A DNA stretch of 64,000 nt, from assembly GCA_030017685.1 (NCBI GenBank), contig JASEHH010000001.1, positions 62,001 to 126,000 of the forward strand. The letters are read 5' to 3'. Under the pieces are notes generated by a model. That model saw only the letters and a program-made list of their open reading frames with translations. It did no database searches and was not told where the DNA came from. This document shows, one piece after another, positions 8,054 through 18,538 of this stretch. This DNA is from Thermodesulfobacteriota bacterium (GTDB lineage: Bacteria; Desulfobacterota; BSN033; UBA1163). The position numbers were made by a program, and so were the translations under genes. Within the stretch, counting starts at the first letter, position 1; each line of letters begins with the position of its first letter.

Positions 8054-8914
8054 TCATTTTCCAAAGAGTCCTTCTGGTTTTACCATCAGGACAATCGCCA
8101 TCACCACGAAGATGATGAAGAGTTCGAAGATCGGGAAGAGCAATATACCGAATGAAGTTAATATCCCGACGATCAATGCTCCCACAAAGGCCCCTTTTAA
8201 ATTTCCCAATCCTCCGATGACCGTAATGACAAAAGCCTGGATGATCATGGCTGTTCCAATTCCTGGCGCTACTACACGGACGGGTGTTCCCAATGCTCCT
8301 CCTAAAGCAGCAAGCATGGCTGAAAGGACAAAGACAGTGGTGAAAAGGAATGGAATATTGATTCCAATGGCGCCGGCCATCTCCCTGTCTGACGCAGAGG
8401 CACGGATCATCCTTCCCCACCAAGTTTTCTCAAGAATGAGCCAGAGGACTAATGCAACAGCCAACCCCGCAAAGATGATGAAGATGTTGTAAAAGGGGTA
8501 GGGCCTTCCGAGTACGGTAAGATTCCCTTCAAGAAAACCTGGCATCGGAGGGATCATGGCGACTCCTCCCCAAACCATCTTAACAAGATCGTCAAAGATC
8601 AGAATGAAACCGAAGGTCAGAATCAACTGATAGGGAAGATCGAGATCATAGATCCGACGAATAAAAAAGCGTTCGAGGATCGCTCCAATGATGCCCACAC
8701 TGATGAGACTGAGAAGAATAGAGAGACCGAAATTGATATTTAGTTTTCCATAAAAAGTAAAAGCTGCATAGGCGCCCAGCATAAAGAGACTGCCATGGGC
8801 GAAATTAAGAACCCCCAGCACTCCGAAGACAAGGGTCAATCCGGCCGCAAGAAGCCAGAGGTACATTGAAAAGCTCAAACCGATAAGACCCTGGAAAAGT
8901 AATTTTTCAAGCAT
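8054..8914 (-). CDS. livH: ABC transporter permease LivH (operon A)
   Basis: GLTLVFGVLGVLNFAHGSLFMLGAY typical. Confidence 0.92.
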   Translation of the reverse strand: MLEKLLFQGLIGLSFSMYLWLLAAGLTLVFGVLGVLNFAHGSLFMLGAYAAFTFYGKLNINFGLSILLSLISVGIIGAILERFFIRRIYDLDLPYQLILTFGFILIFDDLVKMVWGGVAMIPPMPGFLEGNLTVLGRPYPFYNIFIIFAGLAVALVLWLILEKTWWGRMIRASASDREMAGAIGINIPFLFTTVFVLSAMLAALGGALGTPVRVVAPGIGTAMIIQAFVITVIGGLGNLKGAFVGALIVGILTSFGILLFPIFELFIIFVVMAIVLMVKPEGLFGK

Positions 8915-9003
8915 CGTCGAAAACCAGTCGAGGATGAGGAATAGAGGTTGAAGGCAAATGAAAGATTAAGCCTCCAACCTCAAACCTCTAACAATCGAAG
9001 ATT

Positions 9004-10290
9004 CTATTTAGTCGCAGAAATTGGCGTAAAAGGCGGGTGACGATAATAATCATTTGCTGGTATCACCCTCAAGTCCCCAAGGATAGGTAATGGATAATCA
9101 GGACTTTTGATCACTCTTCCTCCTGGGACATTATAAACAGCCTGATGATCTTCTGGTCTAAAATATCTCTTTCCAGCCGGAGTCATAATTTCCATTCCTT
9201 CGATTGCAGCTACTAACTTAGCTGTCTCAAGAGATTTTGCCTTCTCGATAGCTGCTTTGATGACATAGATTGAAGAATAACTGGTTTCAGCAGAGTAATT
9301 TGGGTATTTACCCCATCTTTTTATGAATTTCTCAACGAAAGCTCTATTTTCCGGTGTGACCGGGTAGTTATGGATGTAACGTGCCGAAGCCCATAATTTT
9401 CCTTTAAACTTATCTGCCTCTACTTCCCTTGCTATCCCTTGAAGGACGTCAACAGAACCACCCATACATTGCCACCACACTTTAATATTATCAAATACCC
9501 CCATGGTTAGTGCTTGCCGAAGGAGCATGACACCCTCCCCGGCCCATTTGGTCGTATGAATCGCATCAGGTTTTTCAGCCATCACAGCAGCAATATGGGA
9601 CGAGAAATCCATTGTCCAGAAAGGAGCCCATGCAATGGATACAAACTCGACATCCGGACGAACTTTCTTCATGGTTTCTTTAAATGTATTCCAGGCTACA
9701 TATCCATATTCATAGTCTTCGTGAATGCCCGCCCATCTTTTTATCTCAGGGAAATCTTTCATAATCAAAGCAGGAAGGATACCATCTTGATAAGTTGGGA
9801 CAGAAATCCGGAAGATCTGCGGGATACGCCTTTGAGCAACAAGTTCTTCTGTTAAGCGATGGGTGGCGGCGTGGCAGAAGATATGGACACGATTCAATTC
9901 TGCCAGAACTGGACCCAATGCCATGGCACAGCCGCTTGAATCTACACCGAAAAGAACATCGGCTCCCCAGTCTGTCACCAGATACCTTGCATTCTTGACA
10001 GCAGTAGCTGGCTTTAATTCTTCGTCCATGAATTTCAGCTCAAGTTTACGACCTGAGACTCCACCCTTGGCATTGATCTCTTCAATGGCCATTGTTGACC
10101 CTGCTATCATCTGCCAGCCGTAATCGGCATGGGCCCCCGAGACGGCGCCTTGACCGCCAATCTTGATCGGTCCGGTCGGTTTTTTGGCCTGGCCATAGGT
10201 GATCTGATAGCTTCCCAACCCGCTTCCAATAGCCGCACCGCCGATCACCGCATTCTTCAAAAATTTTCTTCTTGAGATGTTTTTAGCCAT
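9004..10290 (-). CDS. LIV-type ABC transporter substrate-binding protein, Tat signal (operon A)
   Basis: SRRKFLKNAVIGGAAIGSGLG Tat motif; Peripla_BP_6-like. Confidence 0.9.
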   Translation of the reverse strand: MAKNISRRKFLKNAVIGGAAIGSGLGSYQITYGQAKKPTGPIKIGGQGAVSGAHADYGWQMIAGSTMAIEEINAKGGVSGRKLELKFMDEELKPATAVKNARYLVTDWGADVLFGVDSSGCAMALGPVLAELNRVHIFCHAATHRLTEELVAQRRIPQIFRISVPTYQDGILPALIMKDFPEIKRWAGIHEDYEYGYVAWNTFKETMKKVRPDVEFVSIAWAPFWTMDFSSHIAAVMAEKPDAIHTTKWAGEGVMLLRQALTMGVFDNIKVWWQCMGGSVDVLQGIAREVEADKFKGKLWASARYIHNYPVTPENRAFVEKFIKRWGKYPNYSAETSYSSIYVIKAAIEKAKSLETAKLVAAIEGMEIMTPAGKRYFRPEDHQAVYNVPGGRVIKSPDYPLPILGDLRVIPANDYYRHPPFTPISATK

Positions 10291-10388
10291 CTTTTGTCCC
10301 TCCTTTCTTATTTCCACCGTATGGAATCACTTCAGGGTGAAAGATGAATTACCAAATTATGAAAGATTTGTCAATTTAAAAATAAGAA

Positions 10389-12143
10389 TTATTGTGGAAT
10401 CCCTTCCTGACACCAACCCCTCAGGGCATAGTAATCCTGAAGCATCCTCCTGAGATCTTCCCTTCGGATCGTCTTCCCCTCTTTGCCGAGGGGTTCATCA
10501 AAAAATCTTTTGGGGAGAGTGTCTTCTTCCGGTCTCATGCCTTCACGAAGATTGAATTTCCTGGTCTCATTCTGGATCGTAGATGAGATTCTTCTCAATC
10601 CGGCCTCATCCAGCTTGAGTCCTGTCGTCATTTCAACGATGGCTGAGAGGAATGGCCAGTCCCAGTAGAGGTCCCTATAAAATCGGCACAGGATTAAGGA
10701 GTCGTGGATGTTGAAGCGGTCTTCGAATTCGAGAAAAAGTTTTGCCTTTCCCTCCATCTGATCCATGGGGATCATTCCCGCAAGTTCGGCCTTGTAGAAG
10801 GTTGCCCTCAGATGGCAAGCTCCTCGATCCGAGGTGGCATTGGCGAGGCCCATTCCTTTGAGGATTCTTGGATCATAACCCGCGGGATCAAGGCCTTTCA
10901 CATGGATGGCGACATCCTCCATATCCCAGGTTTTTGCTGCATGCCGGATTCCCTCTGCCAAGATGGCCCCGATTCCTTTCTTGGATGAAATATCATGGAG
11001 AAGTTGAGCGATCCTGTCCACATCGCCCCAGGAAATTCTTTCCTGAATTCGTCCCATCTCTGAGGCTTCCATGGCAAAGGCGCAGAGGCTTCCAGCGGAG
11101 ATCGTATCCATGCCCAGACGGTCACAGATATCATTGAGATAGGCGATCTCTTCGATCTCGTGGATCATGCAGAGGCCGCCAAATGCATAGATCGTCTCAT
11201 ATTCAGGCCCTTCGATTTTCAGACCTTTATGCCTTCCCTCTTTGATCTCACTTAAATTCCCGCAGGCAATAAAGCAACGGAGACAGGCACTCGGTCTGAC
11301 CTGACAACGTTCAAGAAGGAATTCTGCGCTGATTTTTTCCCACCCTTCAAAAGTCCCGAGATGCCAGTATTTCGATGGAAATCCTCCCACCGCATTGTTC
11401 ATGGCCACAAGCATGGGAGTTCCCAGTCTTCTATAATTTTGGACTCCAGGGTTATCTTTCCCTCGCTCTAAAGTCTCCTTGGCAAACTGCTCGATCCGGT
11501 CAGGATAGGCGACCTCCCGCTTCTTCTCCCCATGGAAGACAATAGCCTTGACCTTCTTTGATCCCATCACAGCGCCCACGCCGGTTCTTCCAAGAGATCG
11601 CCAGTAATCATTTTCAATGACAGCATATCGGACGAGATTTTCTCCAGCAGGGCCAATGACCAGGGCTCCGGCTCCCTTTTGATTCACCTTTTTTAAAACT
11701 TCATCCTCTGTAAAATACGTATCTTTACCCCAGAGTTCTTTTGCGTCATGAAAGATTACATTTTGATCCGAGACTTCAACCCATACGGGGCCTTCAGATG
11801 CTTCTTCAAATATGAACGCATCATAACCTGTCCGGCTCATGGATTCTGCGGCTTTTCCGCCGGCATAGGATTCAGAGAAAATTCTGGTTAAAGGAGATTT
11901 TGTGAAGACGCCATGCCGGCAGGACCCATAGATCCGGCTATTGGTGATCGGGCCGAGGGCGAAGATCAGTCTGTTGCCAGGAGATAAGGGATCGACCCCT
12001 GGAGGATTTTCTTTCATGAGAAGATACGTGCCAAGTCCCTTTCCCCCCAAATAGGTTTCAAAAACAGAATCCTGAACCGTCTCCTCCTGAAAAGTCCTGG
12101 TCTTTAGATTAATCCTTAAAATCTTGTTAAAAAAACCATACAT
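10389..12143 (-). CDS. aor: Aldehyde:ferredoxin oxidoreductase family (tungsten enzyme)
   Basis: GGKGLGTYLL, YAGGKAAESMSRTGYDAF, CxxCxxxC (CLRCFIAC), KGLDPAGYDPR. Confidence 0.92.
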   Translation of the reverse strand: MYGFFNKILRINLKTRTFQEETVQDSVFETYLGGKGLGTYLLMKENPPGVDPLSPGNRLIFALGPITNSRIYGSCRHGVFTKSPLTRIFSESYAGGKAAESMSRTGYDAFIFEEASEGPVWVEVSDQNVIFHDAKELWGKDTYFTEDEVLKKVNQKGAGALVIGPAGENLVRYAVIENDYWRSLGRTGVGAVMGSKKVKAIVFHGEKKREVAYPDRIEQFAKETLERGKDNPGVQNYRRLGTPMLVAMNNAVGGFPSKYWHLGTFEGWEKISAEFLLERCQVRPSACLRCFIACGNLSEIKEGRHKGLKIEGPEYETIYAFGGLCMIHEIEEIAYLNDICDRLGMDTISAGSLCAFAMEASEMGRIQERISWGDVDRIAQLLHDISSKKGIGAILAEGIRHAAKTWDMEDVAIHVKGLDPAGYDPRILKGMGLANATSDRGACHLRATFYKAELAGMIPMDQMEGKAKLFLEFEDRFNIHDSLILCRFYRDLYWDWPFLSAIVEMTTGLKLDEAGLRRISSTIQNETRKFNLREGMRPEEDTLPKRFFDEPLGKEGKTIRREDLRRMLQDYYALRGWCQEGIPQ

Positions 12144-12203
12144 AAAAGCTCCCTGTAATACGATATTTTCCCCCCAAGTAAACCTTAATCTCTACTTGAG
12201 ACT

Positions 12204-12908
12204 CTATTCCCCCAAATAGGCCTTTTTTATATGGGGGTCGTCAATCAGTTTGGTAGCCTCTCCTTCGAGGACGATTCTCCCCACCTCAAGGACATAGGCA
12301 TATTGGGCCACTTCAAGGGATAGGAAGGCGTTCTGTTCAACGAGGAGGATGGTCTGCCCCTGGCTATTGAGCCGGGTGATGACTTCAAAGACCATATCCA
12401 CAATGATGGGAGCGAGTCCCAGGGAGGGTTCATCGAGAAGGAGGATTTTAGGATCGGACATAAGGCCCCGTCCGATGGCCAACATCTGTTGCTGTCCTCC
12501 GGAGAGTGTTCCTCCTAATTGGCGCTGCCGTTCCGCAAGGATGGGAAAGAGGTTAAAGACATTGTTTAAAATTTCTTGGGCCCGTTTCTGGCCCTTGATA
12601 GGTAAAACTCCCATCTTAAGATTTTCGATCACCGTCAGATGGGGGAAAATCCGGCGTCCTTCAGGCACATGGGCGATTCCCATCCGGGCGACCTGGTGGG
12701 GAGGAAGATGGTCAATCCGCCTTTGATCGAATTCAATGGTTCCTTCTCCGGGGTGGATAAGCCCAGAGATAGCCTTCATCAGGGTGCTCTTCCCGGCTCC
12801 ATTTGAGCCCACTATAGCGACGATCTTTCCATCCCTAACGGAAAGGGAAACCTCCCATAATGCAGGTGCAAGACCGTAGCTTACGGAGATCTGTTTAACC
12901 TCGAGCAC
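12204..12908 (-). CDS. livF: ABC transporter ATPase LivF (operon B)
   Basis: GSNGAGKST, LSGGQQQMLAIGR, LLLLDEPSLGLAP. Confidence 0.92.
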   Translation of the reverse strand: MLEVKQISVSYGLAPALWEVSLSVRDGKIVAIVGSNGAGKSTLMKAISGLIHPGEGTIEFDQRRIDHLPPHQVARMGIAHVPEGRRIFPHLTVIENLKMGVLPIKGQKRAQEILNNVFNLFPILAERQRQLGGTLSGGQQQMLAIGRGLMSDPKILLLDEPSLGLAPIIVDMVFEVITRLNSQGQTILLVEQNAFLSLEVAQYAYVLEVGRIVLEGEATKLIDDPHIKKAYLGE

Positions 12909-13620
12909 GGTAGCGTTCTCCTAAATAGGCCCGGATCACTTCAGGATGGTTTACGATTTTTTGAGGAGTATCTTCGGCGATCTTTCGTCTATAATCCAGC
13001 ACGGCCACCCGGTCACAAAGGGACAGGATGACATCCATGACGTGTTCAACGACAATGATGGTTAAGCCCTGGCGATGCATCTGCTTGATCAGATTGATGG
13101 CAGATTTTACCTCCACCGGGGTGAGTCCTGACATCACCTCATCAAGAAGAAGGAGAATAGGCTCGATGGCCAGCGCTCTTGCCAATTCGAGCCGTTTTCT
13201 ATCTTCAAGGGTGACATTGAGGACTTGAAAATCGGCTTTCTCATCGAGGTCTACCTTTTTCAAAACCTCCTCTGCTTTCTTCTTTGCTGTTTTCATCGAA
13301 GAGGTGTGGAGGAAGGCGCTGACCATCACATTTTCGAGAACGGTCATCTTGCTGAAAGGAGCCGGGATCTGAAAGGTTCGTCCAACGCCCAATCGGGCAA
13401 TTCGGTGAGGCCGGAGCTTTGTAATCTCCTGTCCATTAAAAATCACTTTTCCTGAATCGGAAGGCAGCATTCCGGTGATGAGGTTGAAGAAGGTTGTTTT
13501 ACCGCTCCCATTGGGGCCGATAATACCGAGGATCGTTCCTTTTTCCACTTTTAGGGAAAGTTGGTTGACAGCCACCAATCCTCCAAAGGATTTGGTTAAG
13601 TCATGAGATTGCAGCAGCAT
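12895..13620 (-). CDS. livG: ABC transporter ATPase LivG (operon B)
   Basis: GPNGSGKTT, VTLEDRKRLELARAL, LLLLDEVMSGLTP. Confidence 0.92.
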   Translation of the reverse strand: MLLQSHDLTKSFGGLVAVNQLSLKVEKGTILGIIGPNGSGKTTFFNLITGMLPSDSGKVIFNGQEITKLRPHRIARLGVGRTFQIPAPFSKMTVLENVMVSAFLHTSSMKTAKKKAEEVLKKVDLDEKADFQVLNVTLEDRKRLELARALAIEPILLLLDEVMSGLTPVEVKSAINLIKQMHRQGLTIIVVEHVMDVILSLCDRVAVLDYRRKIAEDTPQKIVNHPEVIRAYLGERYRARG

Positions 13621-13626
13621 GGGTTC

Positions 13627-14625
13627 CTACCATTTCACCTTTTTTCGAATTTCTTTCCAGGCGGTTCCGGGCAAGAAAATCCTGGATTGGAGTAGGCCGA
13701 TGATCCCGCTGGGGATAAAAAGGACGACCGCGCAAATGGCCGCTCCGATGATGACCAGATAGAACGTTCCTTCCCCCCAAACCAGCCATAAAACTCTATT
13801 GACGAGTTGGACGACCACAGCACCCAGAAAAGGTCCCCACAAACTTCCAATGCCACCGAGAAAAGCCATGACAACCATGAAGTCTGTGAGTTGGGCTCCC
13901 AGGACGCTGTCCGGGTGGATATAGGTGACCCAGTAGGCGTAGATTCCGCCTAATACTCCCGGGAAGAAGGCGCTTAGGGCAAAGGCCTTAATTTTGATAA
14001 TGACCGTATCCACGCCGACCATCTCGGCCGCCTCCTCATGCTCCCGAATGGCCAACAGCTTATAACCAAAAGGGGAGCGTTCCAGCAAAAGATAAGTGGT
14101 TAAATAGGTGAGACCGGTGACAAGGAGAAAGAGGTAATAGAAGAAAGGGAGGTTCAAATAGGCGGGAAGCTGCATGCCGAAGGCGCCTCCGGTGATTTCC
14201 AGGATCGTAGCGATCTGACGAATCATTTCTCCAAATGCCCATGTGGCAATCGCAAAATAGGCTCCTCTCAAACGGAGTGTGGGATAACCGATGATGACTG
14301 CCATGAGGGCCGCAGCAATTCCTGAAATAAGGATCCCCAATGCAAAGGGCCACCCCAGATGCAACATGACTATTCCCGTCATATAGGCTCCCACACCGAA
14401 GAAAGCTCCGTGTCCAAAGCTGAGGTAGCCTGTGTATCCCCCGATTATGTTCCAGCTCTGCGCCAATCCTGCCCACATAATGACTTCAGTGGCAATCCGA
14501 ATCCATAAAGGAGAAAGGGGCCAGGGAAGGAGAAAGGCGATGAGGAGAGCCAGGCCGAGCAGAGCCCATCGCCAGGAAGATGCCGATGTGTGAGGTTGGG
14601 TATGTCCGTTTTTCAAAGGCATCAA
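13627..14625 (-). CDS. livM: ABC transporter permease LivM (operon B)
   Basis: WNIIGGYTGYLSFGHGAFFGVGAY. Confidence 0.9.
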   Translation of the reverse strand: MMPLKNGHTQPHTSASSWRWALLGLALLIAFLLPWPLSPLWIRIATEVIMWAGLAQSWNIIGGYTGYLSFGHGAFFGVGAYMTGIVMLHLGWPFALGILISGIAAALMAVIIGYPTLRLRGAYFAIATWAFGEMIRQIATILEITGGAFGMQLPAYLNLPFFYYLFLLVTGLTYLTTYLLLERSPFGYKLLAIREHEEAAEMVGVDTVIIKIKAFALSAFFPGVLGGIYAYWVTYIHPDSVLGAQLTDFMVVMAFLGGIGSLWGPFLGAVVVQLVNRVLWLVWGEGTFYLVIIGAAICAVVLFIPSGIIGLLQSRIFLPGTAWKEIRKKVKW

Positions 14626-15494
14626 ATGCCTCTCCTTAAGATGCCTTTCGGTGTGATGAGGAGGACTCCGTACATGACCATGAAGAGGGCCACGAGGTTA
14701 TAGCGTCCTCCAATATAGACTCCGACAAAAGACTGAAGGAGGCCAAGGATAAGGCCGGCAATGATCACGCCAGGGACATATCCCATCCCTGCCAGGACAA
14801 CCACAAAGAAGGCCAGGGTGCAGTATTTAACCCCCATAGCCGCATGGATGGAAAAGAGCGCTCCGATCAGTATTCCTGACATGCCTGTTACTCCGGCATA
14901 AAGACTATATACGAGAGCTCCTACCTTTCTGACGTCCGTCCCAAGGAGGTTCGCCATTTCTCTGTCCTGGGCTGTAGCCCGAATGGTAATTCCAAGTCTT
15001 GTTTTGTAAAGGAAAAGCATAAGGAGGAGGGTGATGAGAATGCCAAACAGGAACCCTGAAAACCGGAGGGCTGGAATTGTTAAGGGACCAAGAGCTAAAC
15101 TCTTTCCTGATAGCCAGGTGGTGATGGATTGAATATGATACCCCCAGACCGAAAGGGCCCCGCCTTTGGCCAGAATGGAGAGTCCAAAGGTAAAGACCAG
15201 CCCCATGAGCACAGGGTTGTGTCGCTTTCCACTTACAGCTCGATAAATGAGAGGGTAGATGGCCCAACCAAGGGCACAAAAGATCAAAAAAACGAGAGGC
15301 AAGTAGATCATGGGGTCATGTCCGAAATAGCGGACCAGGATAAAACCCGTATAGGCGCCCAGCATGACCCACTCGCCTACGGCAAAGTCAACGATGTGCA
15401 TCACCCCAAAACAGAGGGAGAATCCGATGCCAACAACGATGATGAGGCCTCCGATCAGGAGTCCATCAATGAGCATTTGTAGGAAGAGTTCCAC
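14622..15494 (-). CDS. livH: ABC transporter permease LivH (operon B)
   Basis: GIGFSLCFGVMHIVDFAVGEWVMLGAY; ATGA overlap with livM. Confidence 0.9.
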   Translation of the reverse strand: MELFLQMLIDGLLIGGLIIVVGIGFSLCFGVMHIVDFAVGEWVMLGAYTGFILVRYFGHDPMIYLPLVFLIFCALGWAIYPLIYRAVSGKRHNPVLMGLVFTFGLSILAKGGALSVWGYHIQSITTWLSGKSLALGPLTIPALRFSGFLFGILITLLLMLFLYKTRLGITIRATAQDREMANLLGTDVRKVGALVYSLYAGVTGMSGILIGALFSIHAAMGVKYCTLAFFVVVLAGMGYVPGVIIAGLILGLLQSFVGVYIGGRYNLVALFMVMYGVLLITPKGILRRGI

Positions 15495-15521
15495 GATTTA
15501 CCTCAGATCATTGAGCTAAAT

Positions 15522-15602
15522 GACCCCTTACCCTCTCCTCCATCCTCCGTAGCAGGCTACTGCGCTGGAGGGGCCATGGGGGGAGAGGGATGGGGTGAGG
15601 GG
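15522..15602. repeat. CCCTYACCC..CTCTCC / GGGGAGAGGG..GGGTGAGGGG inverted repeat family, copy 1
   Basis: Palindromic arms; same family at 23369 and 35509. Confidence 0.7.
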
Positions 15603-15606
15603 AGGA

Positions 15607-16872
15607 TCACCTTTTGTCCCAAGAGGGGGTTGGATACTTGGGCCCCACTGCCCGAAGTTTCCCAGGTCCCACTTCGACTGTTTTTCCTCCCTGGTATTGA
15701 AGAGCCACGGGTTGCAGTCCTGCGTTACAGTGATAGGAATCTCCCTCCGTCGCAAACTTAATCTGTCCGTAGAAGGTCATAATATTCAGTTTTTCCAATG
15801 CACCGATAAGCGCATCTTTCTGGGCATCGGTCAGTGGAGGAGTCGCCTTGATCATGCGCAGGGCTTCTTGAAATGCGATGCCCGCTGCTGTTGAACCAGC
15901 TTCTGTGTAGTCGGGATCTGTCTTGAACTTGGCGACAAAAGCATCAGCATATTCCTTTGTCGTTTTGAAAAGGATGGTCGACTGGTGCTTCATATTGGGC
16001 GTCCAGACGGCGTTCCCAAAGACGTATTCGCAATCCTTGCCCAACCCCTTGCGAAAATCCGGGGTGGTCATCCCGTAATGCTGGACAAAGGCCTTAGGGT
16101 TGAATCTCAACTCTTTGGCAATTTTCATCATTTCGATGGCCGCCTTCTCATGATTGCCCATGGCGAAGATGTCAGGGTTGACAGCCTTAATCGAAGTGAT
16201 GGCAGGAGTGTAGTCACTTCCTTCGGGGACGATTTCATATTTGAGCACCTTCAGTCCCAATTTTTCAGAGGCCGCCTTGAACGCCTCTGCTGTAAATTTA
16301 GAGAACGGGTCATCAATTCCAAGGATGCCGATGGTTTTAGGCTTGGGTGAGACGTCCTGAGCGAGCGTCTGGATGATCCCCTGGGCTGTGAGGTTGACCG
16401 ATGGAATCGTGCCGAACGTATATTTAAATTTCCTTTGCCAAATCAATGGAGACTCTGCCGATCCTGTAATGTGTGGCATCTTGTATTTCTCAGTAATGGG
16501 TGCCAGAGCTAAGGTTGGTCCACTGGCATAGGGGCCCAAAATGAAGTCAACTTTTTCTTGTGTAATGAGGCGTTCGCCTGCAACCGCTGCAGTGGCAGGC
16601 GTACTCTGATCGTCAGCATAGACCAAGTTCACTTTATATTTCTTTCCTGCAATATCTATCCCACCCTGCTGATTCACCGTATCAGCCCAGATGTCATAGC
16701 CTCTTTTTGTGACTGTTCCTCCAAAAACGAGTTCACCTGAGAGAGAGGTCACCACACCAACCTTGAAAAAATCTCGCTTCTCTTGAGCACGAACTAATTC
16801 AATTCCTGTCACACCCAAAAAGATGAAGATTAACCCAATAATCAAAAATGATTTAAAGATATTGTGTTTCAT
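15607..16872 (-). CDS. LIV-type ABC transporter substrate-binding protein, Sec signal (operon B)
   Basis: Signal peptide and GVVTSLSGELVFGGTVTKRGYDIWADTVNQQGGI. Confidence 0.9.
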   Translation of the reverse strand: MKHNIFKSFLIIGLIFIFLGVTGIELVRAQEKRDFFKVGVVTSLSGELVFGGTVTKRGYDIWADTVNQQGGIDIAGKKYKVNLVYADDQSTPATAAVAGERLITQEKVDFILGPYASGPTLALAPITEKYKMPHITGSAESPLIWQRKFKYTFGTIPSVNLTAQGIIQTLAQDVSPKPKTIGILGIDDPFSKFTAEAFKAASEKLGLKVLKYEIVPEGSDYTPAITSIKAVNPDIFAMGNHEKAAIEMMKIAKELRFNPKAFVQHYGMTTPDFRKGLGKDCEYVFGNAVWTPNMKHQSTILFKTTKEYADAFVAKFKTDPDYTEAGSTAAGIAFQEALRMIKATPPLTDAQKDALIGALEKLNIMTFYGQIKFATEGDSYHCNAGLQPVALQYQGGKTVEVGPGKLRAVGPKYPTPSWDKR

Positions 16873-17010
16873 ATAGAGCTACCTCCTTCTAAAATTTATT
16901 TCATTCTGTAACAAACCTTTTCCTTTCTTAATCCATCACCTCCCTCTGGTTCTTAATTTAACCCTTTCTAATGTTTCTTCATAAGTCATAGGTTTAAATC
17001 TTATCCAGAT

Positions 17011-18324
17011 TCAAGGATGCGGGAGTTCGCTAAAGCCTTCCTCTATAATCGAAAGCCCTCTTTCAAGTTGTTCTTCTGTAATGACAAGGGGCATTAATGG
17101 TCGAATGATGTTGGAGTGGGTGCCAGCCGAGATCATAAGAAGCCCTTTGTCACGACAGATCGTTACCAATTGTTTCGTAAGCGCTGTGGCGGGGTTCTTG
17201 GTCTTTTGATCCGTCACCAGTTCCATCCCAACCATGGCTCCCAGCCCCCTGACATCTCCAATGACGGAATAAATTTCTTTGAACTCAAAAAACTTTTCTA
17301 AAACCCTTTTACCAATTTGTTCGGCTCTCGTCAAAAGGTTCTTTTTTTCAAACTGATCCAACACCGCAAGGGCTGCCCGACAGGCCACGGGATTCCCTGC
17401 ATAGGTTCCTCCCAACCCTCCTACCTGGGGATGATCCATTAGTTCTGCCTTTCCGGTGATGGCGCTGAGAGGAAACCCTCCTGCAATGGATTTGGCTGTT
17501 AAAAGAATATCCGGTGCTACCTCATAATGCTCCATGGCAAACATTTTTGCAGTCCGACCGAAACCTGTTTGAACTTCATCCGCAATGAAGACAATTCCAT
17601 TGTCCTGACAGATTTTATGAAGGATTTTGAAATACTCCTTAGGTGGGACAACAAACCCTCCTTCACCCAATACTGGCTCAACAATTAAAGCCGCCACCTG
17701 TTCCGAAGAAATATGGGTATGGAAAAAGTCCCTTAGAAAATAGGCGCAATGAATTTCACATGATGGGTATTCCAGACCGAAAGCGCATCGGTAACAATAG
17801 GCATATGGCATCCGATAGATCTCTGGGGCGTAAGGAGCAAAACCAAACTTATAAGGTTTCATCTTACTGGTTAAGCTTAAGGCTAAAAGAGTTCGGCCAT
17901 GAAAGGCGTCCTCAAAGGCAATGATAGCAGGTCGGCCCGTGGCATGGCGGGCAATCTTCACTGCATTCTCCACGGCTTCAGCGCCACTATTTGCAAACAT
18001 CGTCTTTTTTGGGAAGCTTCCTGGAGTGATTTGATTTAGTTTTTTTGCCAGTTCAACATAAGGTTCATACATGACCACATGGAAACAGGTGTGAATGTAT
18101 TTTTGAATTTGATCCTGGACAGCCTTTAGCACTTCATCATCACAGTGGCCAACGTTGTTTACACCGATGCCCCCTGCAAAATCGATGTATTCTTTTCCCT
18201 CCACATCTGTGATCACCGCCCCTTTTGCCTTCTCAACAAAAATAGGATGTACGTTGAAAGGCCCCTGGGGGATGTGTCGGTTACGTTCGCCAAGCAATAA
18301 ATCGTTCGTTTTCATTGGCTTCAC
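17011..18324 (-). CDS. gabT: Class III aminotransferase, 4-aminobutyrate aminotransferase-like
   Basis: FANSGAEAVENAVKIAR, DEVQTGFGRT, TAKSIAGGFPLSA. Confidence 0.85.
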   Translation of the reverse strand: MKPMKTNDLLLGERNRHIPQGPFNVHPIFVEKAKGAVITDVEGKEYIDFAGGIGVNNVGHCDDEVLKAVQDQIQKYIHTCFHVVMYEPYVELAKKLNQITPGSFPKKTMFANSGAEAVENAVKIARHATGRPAIIAFEDAFHGRTLLALSLTSKMKPYKFGFAPYAPEIYRMPYAYCYRCAFGLEYPSCEIHCAYFLRDFFHTHISSEQVAALIVEPVLGEGGFVVPPKEYFKILHKICQDNGIVFIADEVQTGFGRTAKMFAMEHYEVAPDILLTAKSIAGGFPLSAITGKAELMDHPQVGGLGGTYAGNPVACRAALAVLDQFEKKNLLTRAEQIGKRVLEKFFEFKEIYSVIGDVRGLGAMVGMELVTDQKTKNPATALTKQLVTICRDKGLLMISAGTHSNIIRPLMPLVITEEQLERGLSIIEEGFSELPHP

Positions 18325-18538
18325 CTTTCTGCTAAACTTGGTGCCCCCCTTACCCTTTGTCTGTATTTTGTTGCAAAAAGGGAATACTTTGTCAAGTGTT
18401 TTCTGGGAAATGTTTTATCGGGGGGGAATGATATCTTTTAAAAAAATTATTCTCATATTAAGAAAAAAATTGAACAGTAGGGTGATGAATTAAAATTTAG
18501 GCCGGGTGATGATGAAGAAATAAAAGCAGTATAAAAAG

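Noticed and set aside
15528-15755. 75-aa minus-strand ORF upstream of livH-B
   Set aside because: Consists of the CCCTYACCC/GGGTGAGGG inverted repeat and the 3' end of the binding-protein gene.
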